From CBDHFN01 sp965262605 (GTDB lineage Bacteria; Pseudomonadota; Alphaproteobacteria; JASGCL01): DNA of 64,000 nucleotides. The stretch's first letter is position 1; each line of letters begins with the position of its first letter. The translations under genes were made by a program, and so were the position numbers. Shown here in pieces: positions 23,923 to 34,500 of this stretch. The notes below the pieces were generated by a model that saw only the letters and a program-made list of their open reading frames with translations, ran no database searches and was not told where the DNA came from. The stretch spans positions 124,001-188,000 of the forward strand of contig CBDHFN010000003.1 in the NCBI GenBank assembly GCA_965262605.1, given 5' to 3'.

Positions 23923-25848
23923 TTAGGGAAATTCGTTTATTAAAGATTCAGTCATGCGCAAAATCGCATCGTCCCATTTATTTTCGGGGGAATGGCGCGG
24001 TGGAATTCGGAATAATTTAACCGAATCATACCATTTTGTAGTATCAGTATTTTTTAACCATCGCCAATCATTCCAATGGTCTAATAATAAATATGTGCGA
24101 ATCCCCAATGCGCCCGCCAAATGAATCGGTGCAGTATCAATGCCAATCACGCAATCACATTGCGATAAAAGTGCCGCTGAATCGGCAAAATTGCGAAAAT
24201 TATTGCCAATATTATATAATTTATGTTTTAGCGGCACATCACGAATCTCATCAGCACCTGCGCCGCGTTGGATTGAAAGCCATTGCACATCTAAGGCATC
24301 AATCATGGGTTGAAAGACTTGTAAGGGTAAAGAGCGTTCAACATCGCGTGGATGCAAGGGCGAGCCGCGCCATACTAAGGCAAAAACATATTTTTTCTTA
24401 GATTTTACTTGAAATCTGCCGTCATTGGGGGCTTGTAAATACCCCGCGCCAAGGGGGATATTTTCAGGGGTAATATTAAGAAATCTTGGCAATTCCATTA
24501 ACGGGCAATGATAATCATTGGCGATATATTCGCGCGATTCCGAAGTCACTAATAAATCAATTTCGCTTAAATTTTGAAAAGTTTCATGCAGGACATCAGG
24601 GGCTTCCACAATAATTTGCTTTGCCCCCATTTGTTTTAAAGTCTTGACGAATCTTATGGTCATGATGGAATCGCCATAACCTTGTTCGGCATGAAGATAT
24701 AAAATTTTATCCTTGACATCCTCGCCTTGCCAATGTTCCGAATTATATTCCCCCGAAAACATTTTTTGGTGCATTTTTTTAAAATCTTCGCGCTGATAGC
24801 GCAAGGAATATAGGGAAAATCCCGTCGCCCAATGCCCCATGCCTAATAATTGCATACCAGTATTAAAACCAATATTAACGCTGTTTGGGTCTAATTCTAA
24901 AGAACGAGTATAAGCATCTAAACATTTATAATCATCGCCATAATCACCATATAACGCGCCAAGATGCCCCCAAAAAGTCGGATTATTTGGTTCTAACTTT
25001 ATCGCATAATTTAAGGCATTTATTGCCGTTTCAAAATCATTAATTTTGCGATAAATCAAGGCTTTTTCCAAATAACAATCACCATGTTCTGAAAAAATCT
25101 CCATGGTCATATTTATGGTTTCAAGGGCTTTATCAGTGTCATTTAATAAATTATAACAATGGGCAATATATAATAACGCCAGCGATTTAGGATTAAATTT
25201 TTCAATGACAATTTGGTAAAATTTAATGGCTTCGGTAAATTTTGCCAATTTCATTTTTACCGACGCAATGGACATATAAAGATTTTCATCTTCGGGGTTA
25301 ATTTCTAAGGCTTGGGCGAAATATTCTTCAGCCTTTTCGTAATTGCCAATATTAAAAAAACATAAGCCAAGGCGATATAAAACGGAAATATTGGCAAAAA
25401 TAGAAGGTAGGGCTTTTTCATACATTTGCCCCGCAAATTCATAATTTTCAAGCCGATAAGCAATTTCCGCCAATTTAACAATAATATTTAAATCCTTGGG
25501 GTTCGCGTCAAGTTCAAGTTTATATTGATGAAAATCAGCTTCAATTTCATCACGGCTGGCGTTCGGGTCATAACCCGCCACGATGATGCTGTAATTGGGT
25601 TCGGGTTCTGGGGCGGGATTGATAACAATTTTATGCGGTTTGGGGGCTTGCTTTAAGGTAATTTTATTGGCAAGCGTCATGATTTTTGGTGTTGCTGGTG
25701 CGCTTGGTGGATTATCCAGTTGTTTTTGTGGTTTTAATTGCTGTAATAAATTCTTGCCAATATCAACGACTCTTGGAACTTGCGCATCGCTAATCGGTGC
25801 GGCAGTTTCATTGGGTGATGCTAAATTTTGTTGGTTAAGATTATCCAT
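23923..25848 (-). CDS. TPR protein with C-terminal glycosyltransferase (GT9-like) domain
   Basis: A 641-residue protein. Residues 1-110 are low-complexity and Pro/Gln-rich. About seven tetratricopeptide repeats follow (about 110-345; for example L-G-L-C-F-F-N-I-G-N-Y-E-K-A-E-E-Y-F-A-Q). The C-terminal half is heptosyltransferase-like, with L-Y-L-H-A-E-Q-G-Y-G-D-S-I-M-T-I-R-F, L-V-W-R-G-S-P-L-H and V-I-G-I-D-T-A-P-I-H-L-A-G-A-L-G. Such fusions are common in alphaproteobacteria and are thought to glycosylate proteins or surface polymers. I set the start at 25848, one base after the proC stop, because a G7 tract forms a ribosome binding site there; an upstream start would run into proC. Confidence 0.85.
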   Translation of the reverse strand: MDNLNQQNLASPNETAAPISDAQVPRVVDIGKNLLQQLKPQKQLDNPPSAPATPKIMTLANKITLKQAPKPHKIVINPAPEPEPNYSIIVAGYDPNASRDEIEADFHQYKLELDANPKDLNIIVKLAEIAYRLENYEFAGQMYEKALPSIFANISVLYRLGLCFFNIGNYEKAEEYFAQALEINPEDENLYMSIASVKMKLAKFTEAIKFYQIVIEKFNPKSLALLYIAHCYNLLNDTDKALETINMTMEIFSEHGDCYLEKALIYRKINDFETAINALNYAIKLEPNNPTFWGHLGALYGDYGDDYKCLDAYTRSLELDPNSVNIGFNTGMQLLGMGHWATGFSLYSLRYQREDFKKMHQKMFSGEYNSEHWQGEDVKDKILYLHAEQGYGDSIMTIRFVKTLKQMGAKQIIVEAPDVLHETFQNLSEIDLLVTSESREYIANDYHCPLMELPRFLNITPENIPLGAGYLQAPNDGRFQVKSKKKYVFALVWRGSPLHPRDVERSLPLQVFQPMIDALDVQWLSIQRGAGADEIRDVPLKHKLYNIGNNFRNFADSAALLSQCDCVIGIDTAPIHLAGALGIRTYLLLDHWNDWRWLKNTDTTKWYDSVKLFRIPPRHSPENKWDDAILRMTESLINEFP

Positions 25849-25849
25849 A

Positions 25850-26692
25850 TTACCCCCCCAATTCAACCGCCCGCAGATAAGCATTATTTATTGCATGGGA
25901 CATTAATTTATCTAAGCCAGAATTTTTATCTTTAAGCTTTACCATTGCGGCATGGGTTGTCCCCGCGGGTGATGTCACCATTTCGCGCAATTTTGTCGCT
26001 CCCAAAGGGTTGCCATATAATAATTTTGCTGCCCCCAAAATAGTTTGTTCCGTGGCAATCAGGCTTTCTTGCGGTGTTAAGCCAATTTCCACACCCGCGC
26101 TAATCATTGCCTCACATAGGGCGAAAATATAAGCAGGACCCGAACCTGATAATGCTGTAATAGCGTCAATTTTCGCCTCGCAGTCTAAAAAAATAATTTT
26201 ACCCAAATTGGCAAATAATTCGCGAATTAAACCATATAATTCTTGCCCATATTTATTGCCATAAACCCCCATCATACCACAATTAATTAAAGCTGGCGTA
26301 TTGGGCATCACCCGTATTATCGCCGCATTTTCGCCAAAAATATTTTCATAATAACGGCAATTTTTACCCGCAACCACCGAAATTACCACAAGCCTTGCGC
26401 TTGATGATTTTGGAATGAATCTTTGATAATGCGGCAAAATTTCATCGGCATATTGGGGTTTAATGGCGATAATTAAAATTTCAAATATTTTATCCGTAGC
26501 GATTTCGTCAATATTTTGATAATATTTAATAGTTATATGATTTGATTGATGCGCCTTAAAATCATATTTCAAGGGATTCGGATCAATAATGGTAATGTCA
26601 ATCGGTTCAGAATTTTGGGTGCTATCTTCCAGCCAGCCTTTGACTAAGGCAGTGCCCATATTACCGCAACCAATTACTAATATTTTTTTCAT
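25850..26692 (-). CDS. proC: Pyrroline-5-carboxylate reductase
   Basis: A 280-residue NAD(P)H-dependent enzyme for the last step of proline synthesis. It begins M-K-K-I-L-V-I-G-C-G-N-M-G, the Rossmann motif. The C-terminal family block A-L-S-G-S-G-P-A-Y-I-F and T-S-P-A-G-T-T-H-A-A is intact. The frame is open 12 codons further (to 26728), but those codons lie wholly within dispersed repeat C, so the ATG at 26692 is the likely start. It heads an operon with the TPR-glycosyltransferase, the NtrX-like regulator and GNAT. A TATAAT box near 26812-26807 on its strand overlaps a 21-bp palindrome. Confidence 0.95.
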   Translation of the reverse strand: MKKILVIGCGNMGTALVKGWLEDSTQNSEPIDITIIDPNPLKYDFKAHQSNHITIKYYQNIDEIATDKIFEILIIAIKPQYADEILPHYQRFIPKSSSARLVVISVVAGKNCRYYENIFGENAAIIRVMPNTPALINCGMMGVYGNKYGQELYGLIRELFANLGKIIFLDCEAKIDAITALSGSGPAYIFALCEAMISAGVEIGLTPQESLIATEQTILGAAKLLYGNPLGATKLREMVTSPAGTTHAAMVKLKDKNSGLDKLMSHAINNAYLRAVELGG

Positions 26693-26766
26693 ATACCCTG
26701 ATTCCCCAATAATATTAAGAATTATCATCGCTAAGGGGATTAATATTTTAAGTTTAAGGGGGATTT
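26692..26766 (+). repeat. Dispersed repeat C, copy 2
   Basis: It begins TATACCCTGATTCCCCAATA, continues with AATATTAAGAATTATCATCG, and ends AAGGGGGATTTT. It abuts the proC start codon, so it forms the proC leader and may supply its ribosome binding sequence. CCCC and GGGG blocks inside it (from 26703 and 26734) can pair. Confidence 0.7.
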
Positions 26767-26808
26767 TGTCTCTTTGCTAGCTCAAAATCTTCCCTAAACA
26801 ACCCCCAT

Positions 26809-26829
26809 TATAGTCAAAATTTGACTATA
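26809..26829. promoter_or_regulatory. 21-bp perfect palindrome (operator candidate)
   Basis: TATAGTCAAA-A-TTTGACTATA has 10-bp arms around a single central base. It lies between proC and the divergent 202-residue gene and overlaps a reverse-strand TATAAT hexamer (26812-26807). A dimeric regulator site is the simplest reading; the regulator is unknown. Confidence 0.65.
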
Positions 26830-26907
26830 GTTATATTGTGAATGATTTTATCATAAATCGCAAGCAAAAAATAATAATTCGGCATAAATTTTGCTTATAT
26901 TTCGTAT

Positions 26908-27516
26908 ATGACTGATAATAATTCTGAAGTTTCCGCGCAATTGCGCGATATTAAATCCCAAGTAAGTGCTTTGGCGCAATTTTTGCTGTCCATGCGTGAT
27001 GTTCCCCAATATGTCCAAGAAAATGTCAATCGTTTGGATAGGATTGAGGATAGAATCAATAAGGTAACCTTAAATGAACTGGACCAAATTATTGAATCAT
27101 TGCAATATTCGGCAATTAAATCCGAAAATGCCGCGAAAATTTATCGTGGCTGGAAACCAAGTTTTATTTTAGGCGTGATTTGTGCCGTTGCCTTTGGTTC
27201 GCTTGGGTATATCACGGGCTTAAAGCAAGGGATTCCGTCCAAGCAATCACAAATTGAATTTGCCGAAAAATTTAAATCCATTAAGGAAAAAGATAATGCC
27301 GAATGGACTATCGCCAATCCCGAAATCGTCAAATTAGTGCGCGATATTGATGAAAACGATTTACGATGGTTAAATTCCGCGACAGCGCGATACGCAAAAA
27401 AATTCTTTCAAGTTAATGGATTTTTAGTTAATGGCGAATGCCCCGCAACACAATTGCAGCAACGCCAAGTCAACGGGCGGACATTATGTTCCATTTGGAA
27501 GGTTGACCCCAGTTGA
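26908..27516 (+). CDS. Coiled-coil membrane protein (202 aa), unknown function
   Basis: I do not recognise this family. Residues 1-75 are polar with heptad-like hydrophobics (L-R-D-I-K-S-Q-V-S-A-L and V-N-R-L-D-R-I-E-D-R-I-N-K-V), so probably a coiled coil. Residues 86-104 form one membrane helix (F-I-L-G-V-I-C-A-V-A-F-G-S-L-G-Y). Residues 110-202 are periplasmic or cytoplasmic and contain two Cys (in G-E-C-P and L-C-S-I-W). A TATATT hexamer at 26896-26901 lies six bases before the ATG with no ribosome binding site, so the mRNA may be leaderless. queA begins 17 bases downstream. Confidence 0.7.
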   Translation: MTDNNSEVSAQLRDIKSQVSALAQFLLSMRDVPQYVQENVNRLDRIEDRINKVTLNELDQIIESLQYSAIKSENAAKIYRGWKPSFILGVICAVAFGSLGYITGLKQGIPSKQSQIEFAEKFKSIKEKDNAEWTIANPEIVKLVRDIDENDLRWLNSATARYAKKFFQVNGFLVNGECPATQLQQRQVNGRTLCSIWKVDPS

Positions 27517-27532
27517 TGCTTCAATTACAATT

Positions 27533-28576
27533 ATGAATTTACAAGAATTTAATTTTGATTTACCCGTGGCACGAATCGCGCAACGCCCCTTGCCGATGGC
27601 GCATCATGCCAAATTGCTGAATTATATTAATCAAGACAATATATTGCATCAAACTATTTGGGATTTACCGCAAATTATCCCACCCAAATCAGTAATAATA
27701 ATTAATAAAACCAAGGTCATTCCCGCGTTTTTTGAAGCCACCCGCGGACAAGCAAAAATTGCGATAAACTTAATTGAAAATTTAGGCAATGATCATTTTG
27801 AATGTTTTATAAAAGGCGCAAAAAAATGCAGAATTGGCGATATTATTACTATTAATCAAGATTGCCGCGCTGTTTTAATTGCCAAAAATCCCGATGGAAT
27901 TTGCGTGCTTAACTTGCAATTAACCCCACACGCGAAATTTGACAATATTTTAGATGCGGTTTTGTCGTTTGGTAAAATGCCCCTGCCACCATACATAAAA
28001 ACCCGCGATGATGAAATGGATAAATTGCGCTATCAACCAATTTTTGCGCGCCAGCTTGGGTCTTACGCGGCACCGACCGCGTCGCTTCATTTCACGCATG
28101 AGCTTGTGCAAGAATTATTGGCACGCGAATGCGAATTTGTTGAAGTTTTGCTTCATGTTGGCGCGGGCACATTCAAACCGATTAGCGTTGCAAATATTAA
28201 CGACCATCAAATGCACTATGAATATGGCGAAATATCGCCCCAAGCGGCACAAACATTAAATCAAGCCAAGCGCGAAGGCAGATTTATTCTTACCATTGGC
28301 ACAACGGCTTGCCGAATTTGCGAATCAGCCACGAATGACGCTGGCTTAATTGAGGCTTACGCGCAAAAAACCAATATTTTTATTAAACCGCCCTATAAAT
28401 TTAAATTTGTGGAAAATTTATTAACGAATTTTCATTTGCCGCAATCAAGCTTATTTATTTTAGTTTGCGCCCTTATTGGGCGTGAAGCCGCGATTGATTT
28501 AATGGCGCTGGCGGTTAAAGAAAATTACCGATTTTTTTCATTTGGCGATGCTTGCTTATTGCGTAAGCAATTATAA
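27533..28576 (+). CDS. queA: S-adenosylmethionine:tRNA ribosyltransferase-isomerase
   Basis: A 347-residue enzyme that transfers the ribosyl group of SAM to preQ1-modified tRNA to form epoxyqueuosine. It begins M-N-L-Q-E-F-N-F-D-L-P and carries the family blocks L-G-S-Y-A-A-P-T-A-S-L-H-F-T, L-H-V-G-A-G-T-F-K-P, I-T-T-A-type T-I-G-T-T-A-C-R and L-L-T-N-F-H-L-P-Q-S-S-L. The frame is open back to 27431, but the family starts at this ATG. Its stop is immediately adjacent to the stop of the convergent giant gene, with no spacer for a terminator. Confidence 0.96.
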   Translation: MNLQEFNFDLPVARIAQRPLPMAHHAKLLNYINQDNILHQTIWDLPQIIPPKSVIIINKTKVIPAFFEATRGQAKIAINLIENLGNDHFECFIKGAKKCRIGDIITINQDCRAVLIAKNPDGICVLNLQLTPHAKFDNILDAVLSFGKMPLPPYIKTRDDEMDKLRYQPIFARQLGSYAAPTASLHFTHELVQELLARECEFVEVLLHVGAGTFKPISVANINDHQMHYEYGEISPQAAQTLNQAKREGRFILTIGTTACRICESATNDAGLIEAYAQKTNIFIKPPYKFKFVENLLTNFHLPQSSLFILVCALIGREAAIDLMALAVKENYRFFSFGDACLLRKQL

Positions 28577-31500
28577 TTAACCAAATACAAAATTATCTGA
28601 ACCGAATCGCAATAAGAAACTTTGCAAATTATTGCCAAGATTGCTTGCCTCGGCATGATTGGAAACTTCCACGCTTAATATTTTACTATTATTAAAGGTA
28701 ATATCATATTGACCAAAATTATTATCGTTAATAAAGCCACGCACCGCGCTTACTTGATTGGTTAATGCTTCAAAATTAGTGATATTATTATTCGCATCTT
28801 GAATATGTAAAATATCTTCACCATATTTGAAATTTAATAAGGTGGTTTTGTTGGTGGCGGTATTAAAATCATAAATAAACGCATCGCGCGTGCCCGTTGT
28901 CCCCGACATTGAACCTTGGTCTTCGTTTTGGACAATGAAGTTTTGGATATTTTTAACAAACGCCGAAATATTGCCATTGGCATTGCGCCATATCGTATAG
29001 CCATCGCTGGTTGTTTGATTGGTTTGTTGAAAATTCGTTAAATAAATAAAATCATCGCTGGTGCCCGTAAATGAAAAATTTGTTGTGCCTGATGATTTTG
29101 CGCCGCTTAAATCCAAAAGGTTATTTTCATTTAAAACAAACACATATTGCCCAGACCCGCCATTAAAGTTAAATTGTTCAAAATTCGTGATTTTTAAATT
29201 GGGCTTTTGCGTAAAATTTTCCATGGTTAAAGACGCATTTGTCGTAAAATTAAATTCAAGCGTATCAATGCCAAGCCCACCATCAATGGTGTAGCCTTTA
29301 TAATTATCCCTGACATTGACTTGCACTGAGTCATTGCCAGCATTTAGATAAAATTTATTGATAATATTGCCATCTTCAATTGCCACCGAATCTAATTGCA
29401 CGGCGACATTGGAATTTGAACCAATAAATATAGTATCAAGCGGCGTTTGTTTAAGAAAATTGCGTTGCCCATACATAACATATCCCGTGCCCGAGCCATT
29501 ATTACCATCTGGCGCACCGACAATAATATCCGCCAAGCCATCACCATTAATATCTTGCCCGCCAGAAACCGCATAACCCGCCGCATCATTGCGCCTGCCG
29601 GTAAATCCGATGCCATGCACCCCAGATACAAAATTTGCTAAATCAAATATATTTGAAGCCCCTGAATAAGTTGCATTGCCGAATATTAAATAACTGCGCC
29701 CTGCGCGATTAAAATCATCAGCAACCCCAATGATAATATCAGCATAACCATCGCCATTAAAATCACCCGCCGCATCAACCGAAGTTATTGATGAACCCGC
29801 AAGATTATTGATAAATAACCCTAAATTCGTGGTGCTGGTAATATCCGTATGGGAAATAGTGCTGGAGCCATAAATAATTGCGGCTTGATTAGCGTTATAT
29901 AAAATAATATCATTTAAATTATCGCCATTAAAATCGCCAATCGCATTAATGCCCGCGTAAGTGCCGCTTATTTTGATGCGATTAACGATATTTTCGGGAT
30001 TTGTTGATAATATATTATTTATTGTGTTGCTGCCATAAATAATATAAGTTGCCGAACTGGTGGTTAAAATTACTTCACCGCGTCCATCATTATTTAAATC
30101 ATTAACAATATAGGCATTAAGAGTGCCAGTAATTTTCCGCCCCATATCGCTGGCTAAATTATTAAGGTCATAATTAATCGCCGAACGCCATTGCGATTTG
30201 CCATATAAAATATAAGTTAAATTGCTAAAATTCGTATTTGAATGAAATCCAGTATGAATAATAAAATCATCAAATCCATCACCATTAATATCGCCACCGC
30301 CGCTTATCGTATTTTGGTTGCTTAGATTATTAGAATTAATTTGGCTGCTAAGCCCGCGAATCGTAAATTGCCCCGCTGTGCCTCCAAACGCAATATAATG
30401 GTTGGTCGCGCTGGCGTTGCCGTATTTTGTGGTTATGCCAAAATCCGCCAAGCCATCGCCGTTAATATCGCCCAAGGCAACAATCTTATCGGTGATTCTG
30501 CCGCCGCTGGCAATATCGGCAAAAGAAGCTTCAACGCTTGAAGTGAAGGTTGCTATGTTCGTAACCGAGGCAAAACTGCCATTTCTGCCATAAATTACAT
30601 GGGTTTCAAGATTATCACTTACCAAACCAAAATCCGCAATACCATCACCATTGACATCGCCCAAAATCGCAACGCCATTGCCTAAACGCGAAGTCAGCGA
30701 ACCAAAATCCCTTAGCAAAAACCCTGCGCTTGAAGGCAAATCCCAAAATCCAGTTTTCACATCAAAAACTGAAAACGAAAATGTTTTGGATGCGTAATTC
30801 GCCGCGGTTGTTGAAATGCCCGTGAAGGCTTCTAATTGAATCACAAATGATGATTTATTATCAGGTAAATTATTAAAATTGCTGGGCGCATTAACAAATT
30901 CAACAATACCCGTTAAAGAATTTAAACGAAAATAGGCATTGTCATTTGTCCCCGTTAAAAATTGATATGTTATATTATATTGCGAAGAATCCCCCGAAGC
31001 CGATAAATTATACACAAATGGGTCGTCATTTTCGGGGCGTTTATAATTAAGCGGCGTGCTGGCAAATGCAAGCGGTTGCGAATTTGTGAGCACGGTTAAG
31101 CTTACTTCGGTGATGGCTTTAATGGTGGTATAATCAATCGTTTTGCCTTGAATTCTTACCACATATGTATTATCGGCGTTGGAATCGGTCGGGTTTTGAA
31201 AATCCGTATTGGCAATAAATGCAACTTCACCGGTAATGCTGTTGACCGAAAATTTACTGGAATCGGCGGAACTGACAATTTCATAGCGCAATGTCGTATC
31301 AAAATCACTATATCCAAGGGCTCTAAATGCTGATTTATTGCCTTCGGCAACTGAAAATCTGGTGGTATTGGAAAATTGCACGGGTTCTACAATATTTTGT
31401 AAATTAACATCCACAAAAAATGAATTTATTTGCGAATTTGCCAAAGATCCCGCCGCAAAGGCGGCTTGCTGGGTTGAAGAAATAAATTGCACTTGCAAGG

Positions 31501-34500
31501 ATAAATTGCGGTGATTATTGGGCGGATTTTCATAATTAAATGAACTATTCGCGCGAATCACCCCCGTTCGCGAATCAATATTAAACGCGTTGGCATCACC
31601 ATAATTGCCAAGCGCGTAAAATCCCCCGCCCGCTTTACCATTGCGGAAATTGGCGACATAAATTGTATCTGAAATATTATTATTTTCATTAAGCATGATG
31701 GTATCAGTATTGGAAGCCACATAGCTTGCGCCTAAACCTGCGTTGATAATATTACCATTAATTGCCGTAAACCCATCAGTTTCCCCCAAATTAGTCAAGG
31801 CAAATGAAAATACTTGCGTAATAGAGTTAAGACCATTATCGGCGATAATGTTAAATGTAAAATTATTATTGCCATTTTGCGATAAAGAGCCTTCAAAATT
31901 TAATGGCGCAATATTCCTTAATTGTCCGTTAATTTCATTAATGGTAAAAAATTGTGAATCCGTGCCTGATAAGCTATATCGTAAAAAATTATCACGATGA
32001 TTAGGGTCATTAACAGTGGCGCAATATAATAAAGTTGCTGAAGTATTTTCACTTAAAATTTGCGTCGCCGAAGCAAGATTAGAGGTAAAAGACATGGTTT
32101 CTACAACATCCAAAATATGTATCCGTATCGTTTGATAACTATCAAACCCCGAAGCATTCGCGGTTGATGCAAAAATATTAACTTCATAATTTGGTTGAAT
32201 TTCATAATCGGGTGAGCTGATAAATTTAATTCTGCCATTATTGGGGTCTATGGTAAATTTATCGGCATCACTCCCTGCTAGCCAATAAGAGCGGGCAGCT
32301 AAATTTTCGCCTTGGGTTGAGGGCGTGAATATTATTTGACTCACATTCAGATTTTCGCTCGCCGAAATATCTACTATATCACCGCTAAAAAAATAAGGCG
32401 CTTCCACTATATTCGCAACGCTGATAATTAAGGGTGCGGTATTGCTTATTGCCCTTGCACCGGTGCCAGTTGTGATTTTTAGGGTTACGCTATAAATATT
32501 ATTTTGATCGCGATTGGCGAAATCTTCAAAATTAATGCCATTATTTTTGGCAAAAATATACCTGCCCGCAACATTAATATCAAAAAATTTAGCATCATCA
32601 CCCAATAATTCATATGAAATATTCGCAACATCAACATTATCAGGGTCAGTGTATGTTATATAATAAAATGGTTGCGTATCATTTTCACTGACATTTGTTG
32701 TTGAATCTGAGGTAACCGAGGGTGCTTCATTAACATCATTTATGGTAACTTGCACGATATAATTTGCGCTACGATTCGCGGCTGTGCCCGTTATTTGCAC
32801 GGTATATCGGTTATTTTCTTCGTAATTTGCAGGGGAATTTAACCGCAAAAGCCCATCGGTTGATATGTTAAATAATAAATTATTTTGCGCCGATGGTTGC
32901 AGGGTAAAAATCGTTGGCGTTTTTTGATCGCCCAAAGCCGCCGCGGAATATAAAACCGTGGCTGATGGCAAGTTTTCATTAATATTGGCGGTTAAAGGGC
33001 TGCTAAAAATTGGGGCTTCAACTTTATTAACCACCACCACGGAAATTTCTTTAAAATCGCCTTGGGCAATATTGCTTGCGCCCGTGCTTGTGGCGCTTAA
33101 CCATAAAATATAGGTATTATCGGCATTTTTATCGCTGGGAAATTCAAAATCTGGGGAATTTTTGAAGGTAATCGCCCCAGTTGCCGAATCAAGATTAAAT
33201 AAATTCGTATCATTATTCGTATCGCTGATAAACGAATATGTAACCGAATTGCCATCAGGGTCAAATGTTTTGGCTAAATAAGCTAAATTTAACGGGCTTA
33301 GATTTTCTGAGGCAGATTGCACTAAATTGCTGGTGAATGATGGCGCTTCGTCCAAGTCGCCGACCGAAATAATCACCGATTTCACATAACTTACATTATT
33401 GGCGGTTGCGGTTATTAAGATATTATACGAAGATTTCGCTTCAAAATTTGCCAAATTATTCGGTTTAATGCTAACATCGCCCGTGGATTCATTGATGCTA
33501 AAAAATGCGCTATCGTTAAATAATGATAATTTATATACGGGGTTAATATTGGAATCGCCCTTAGCATTGGCGCGATAAGCAACACCAGATGTATTTTCGG
33601 CAATTGACCCATAATCGCCCGTGGTAAATCCCGGCAATTCCACGACATTATCAACAATCACCGTGATGGAACGAAATGTTTCTAATTGCCCGTTCGCCCC
33701 ATGGGTTGATTTTGTGCTCATCGTCAGGCTATAAATATTGCTAATTGCCGTAGAACTGGGGTTTTCAAAATCAGGGATAAAATTAAATTGCAAGGTGCCC
33801 GCTGATGGCACAAAATTAAATTTGCCGGAATCAACGCCAGCTAATTGATAAATTACATTATCCGATTCTGGATCAGTTGCCGATAAATTTAAAAATACCC
33901 CTGATATATTTTCATTGACACGAATGACAAATGGGCTTGCGCCCGAAGCATTTTGGACGCGCGAATCTCTAAATTCTGGCGCCTCATCTTCATCAGTAAC
34001 CGAAACAAACACGCTATAACTTGCCGTATAAGCCTTAGCAGACGCTAAAATTGTCACGGAATATATGCCAGACGCGCTGGCGTCTAATTTATTTTCAAAA
34101 TTGGGGGCTTGGCGAAATACTAAATTTCCTGCACCATTAGTGTTAATTAAAGTAAAATATTTACCATCAATGCCCCCCGCCGTATAAGTTATGGGGTCGC
34201 CTTCGGGATCAGACGCTTTAAATGTAAATAAATTGCTGATAATATTTTCCGAAGTGCTAAGCAACGCATTATCAGGCACCGAGACATAAGATGGTCCATC
34301 ATCAACCAATTCGGTGCTGGCTTTCACCCGCAAAGCCAAACTTGTGTTGCTGCCATCAGAAACCCGTATATCAATATTACGAATTGCGGTGGTGGGATTA
34401 AGGGTACGATTCGTAAAACCAATGTTTTTAATGATTGTTTGAATAGTTTCTGGTGTAATTTGCGAAGTTGTATTGGAAGTGGCGGCAATGACTAAGGTTG

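Noticed and set aside
26693..26728. Twelve-codon N-terminal extension of proC
   Set aside because: The codons lie within dispersed repeat C and the family start M-K-K-I-L-V-I-G-C-G is at 26692.
27431..27532. 34-codon N-terminal extension of queA
   Set aside because: It overlaps the end of the upstream membrane-protein gene in another frame, while QueA proteins begin at the ATG at 27533.
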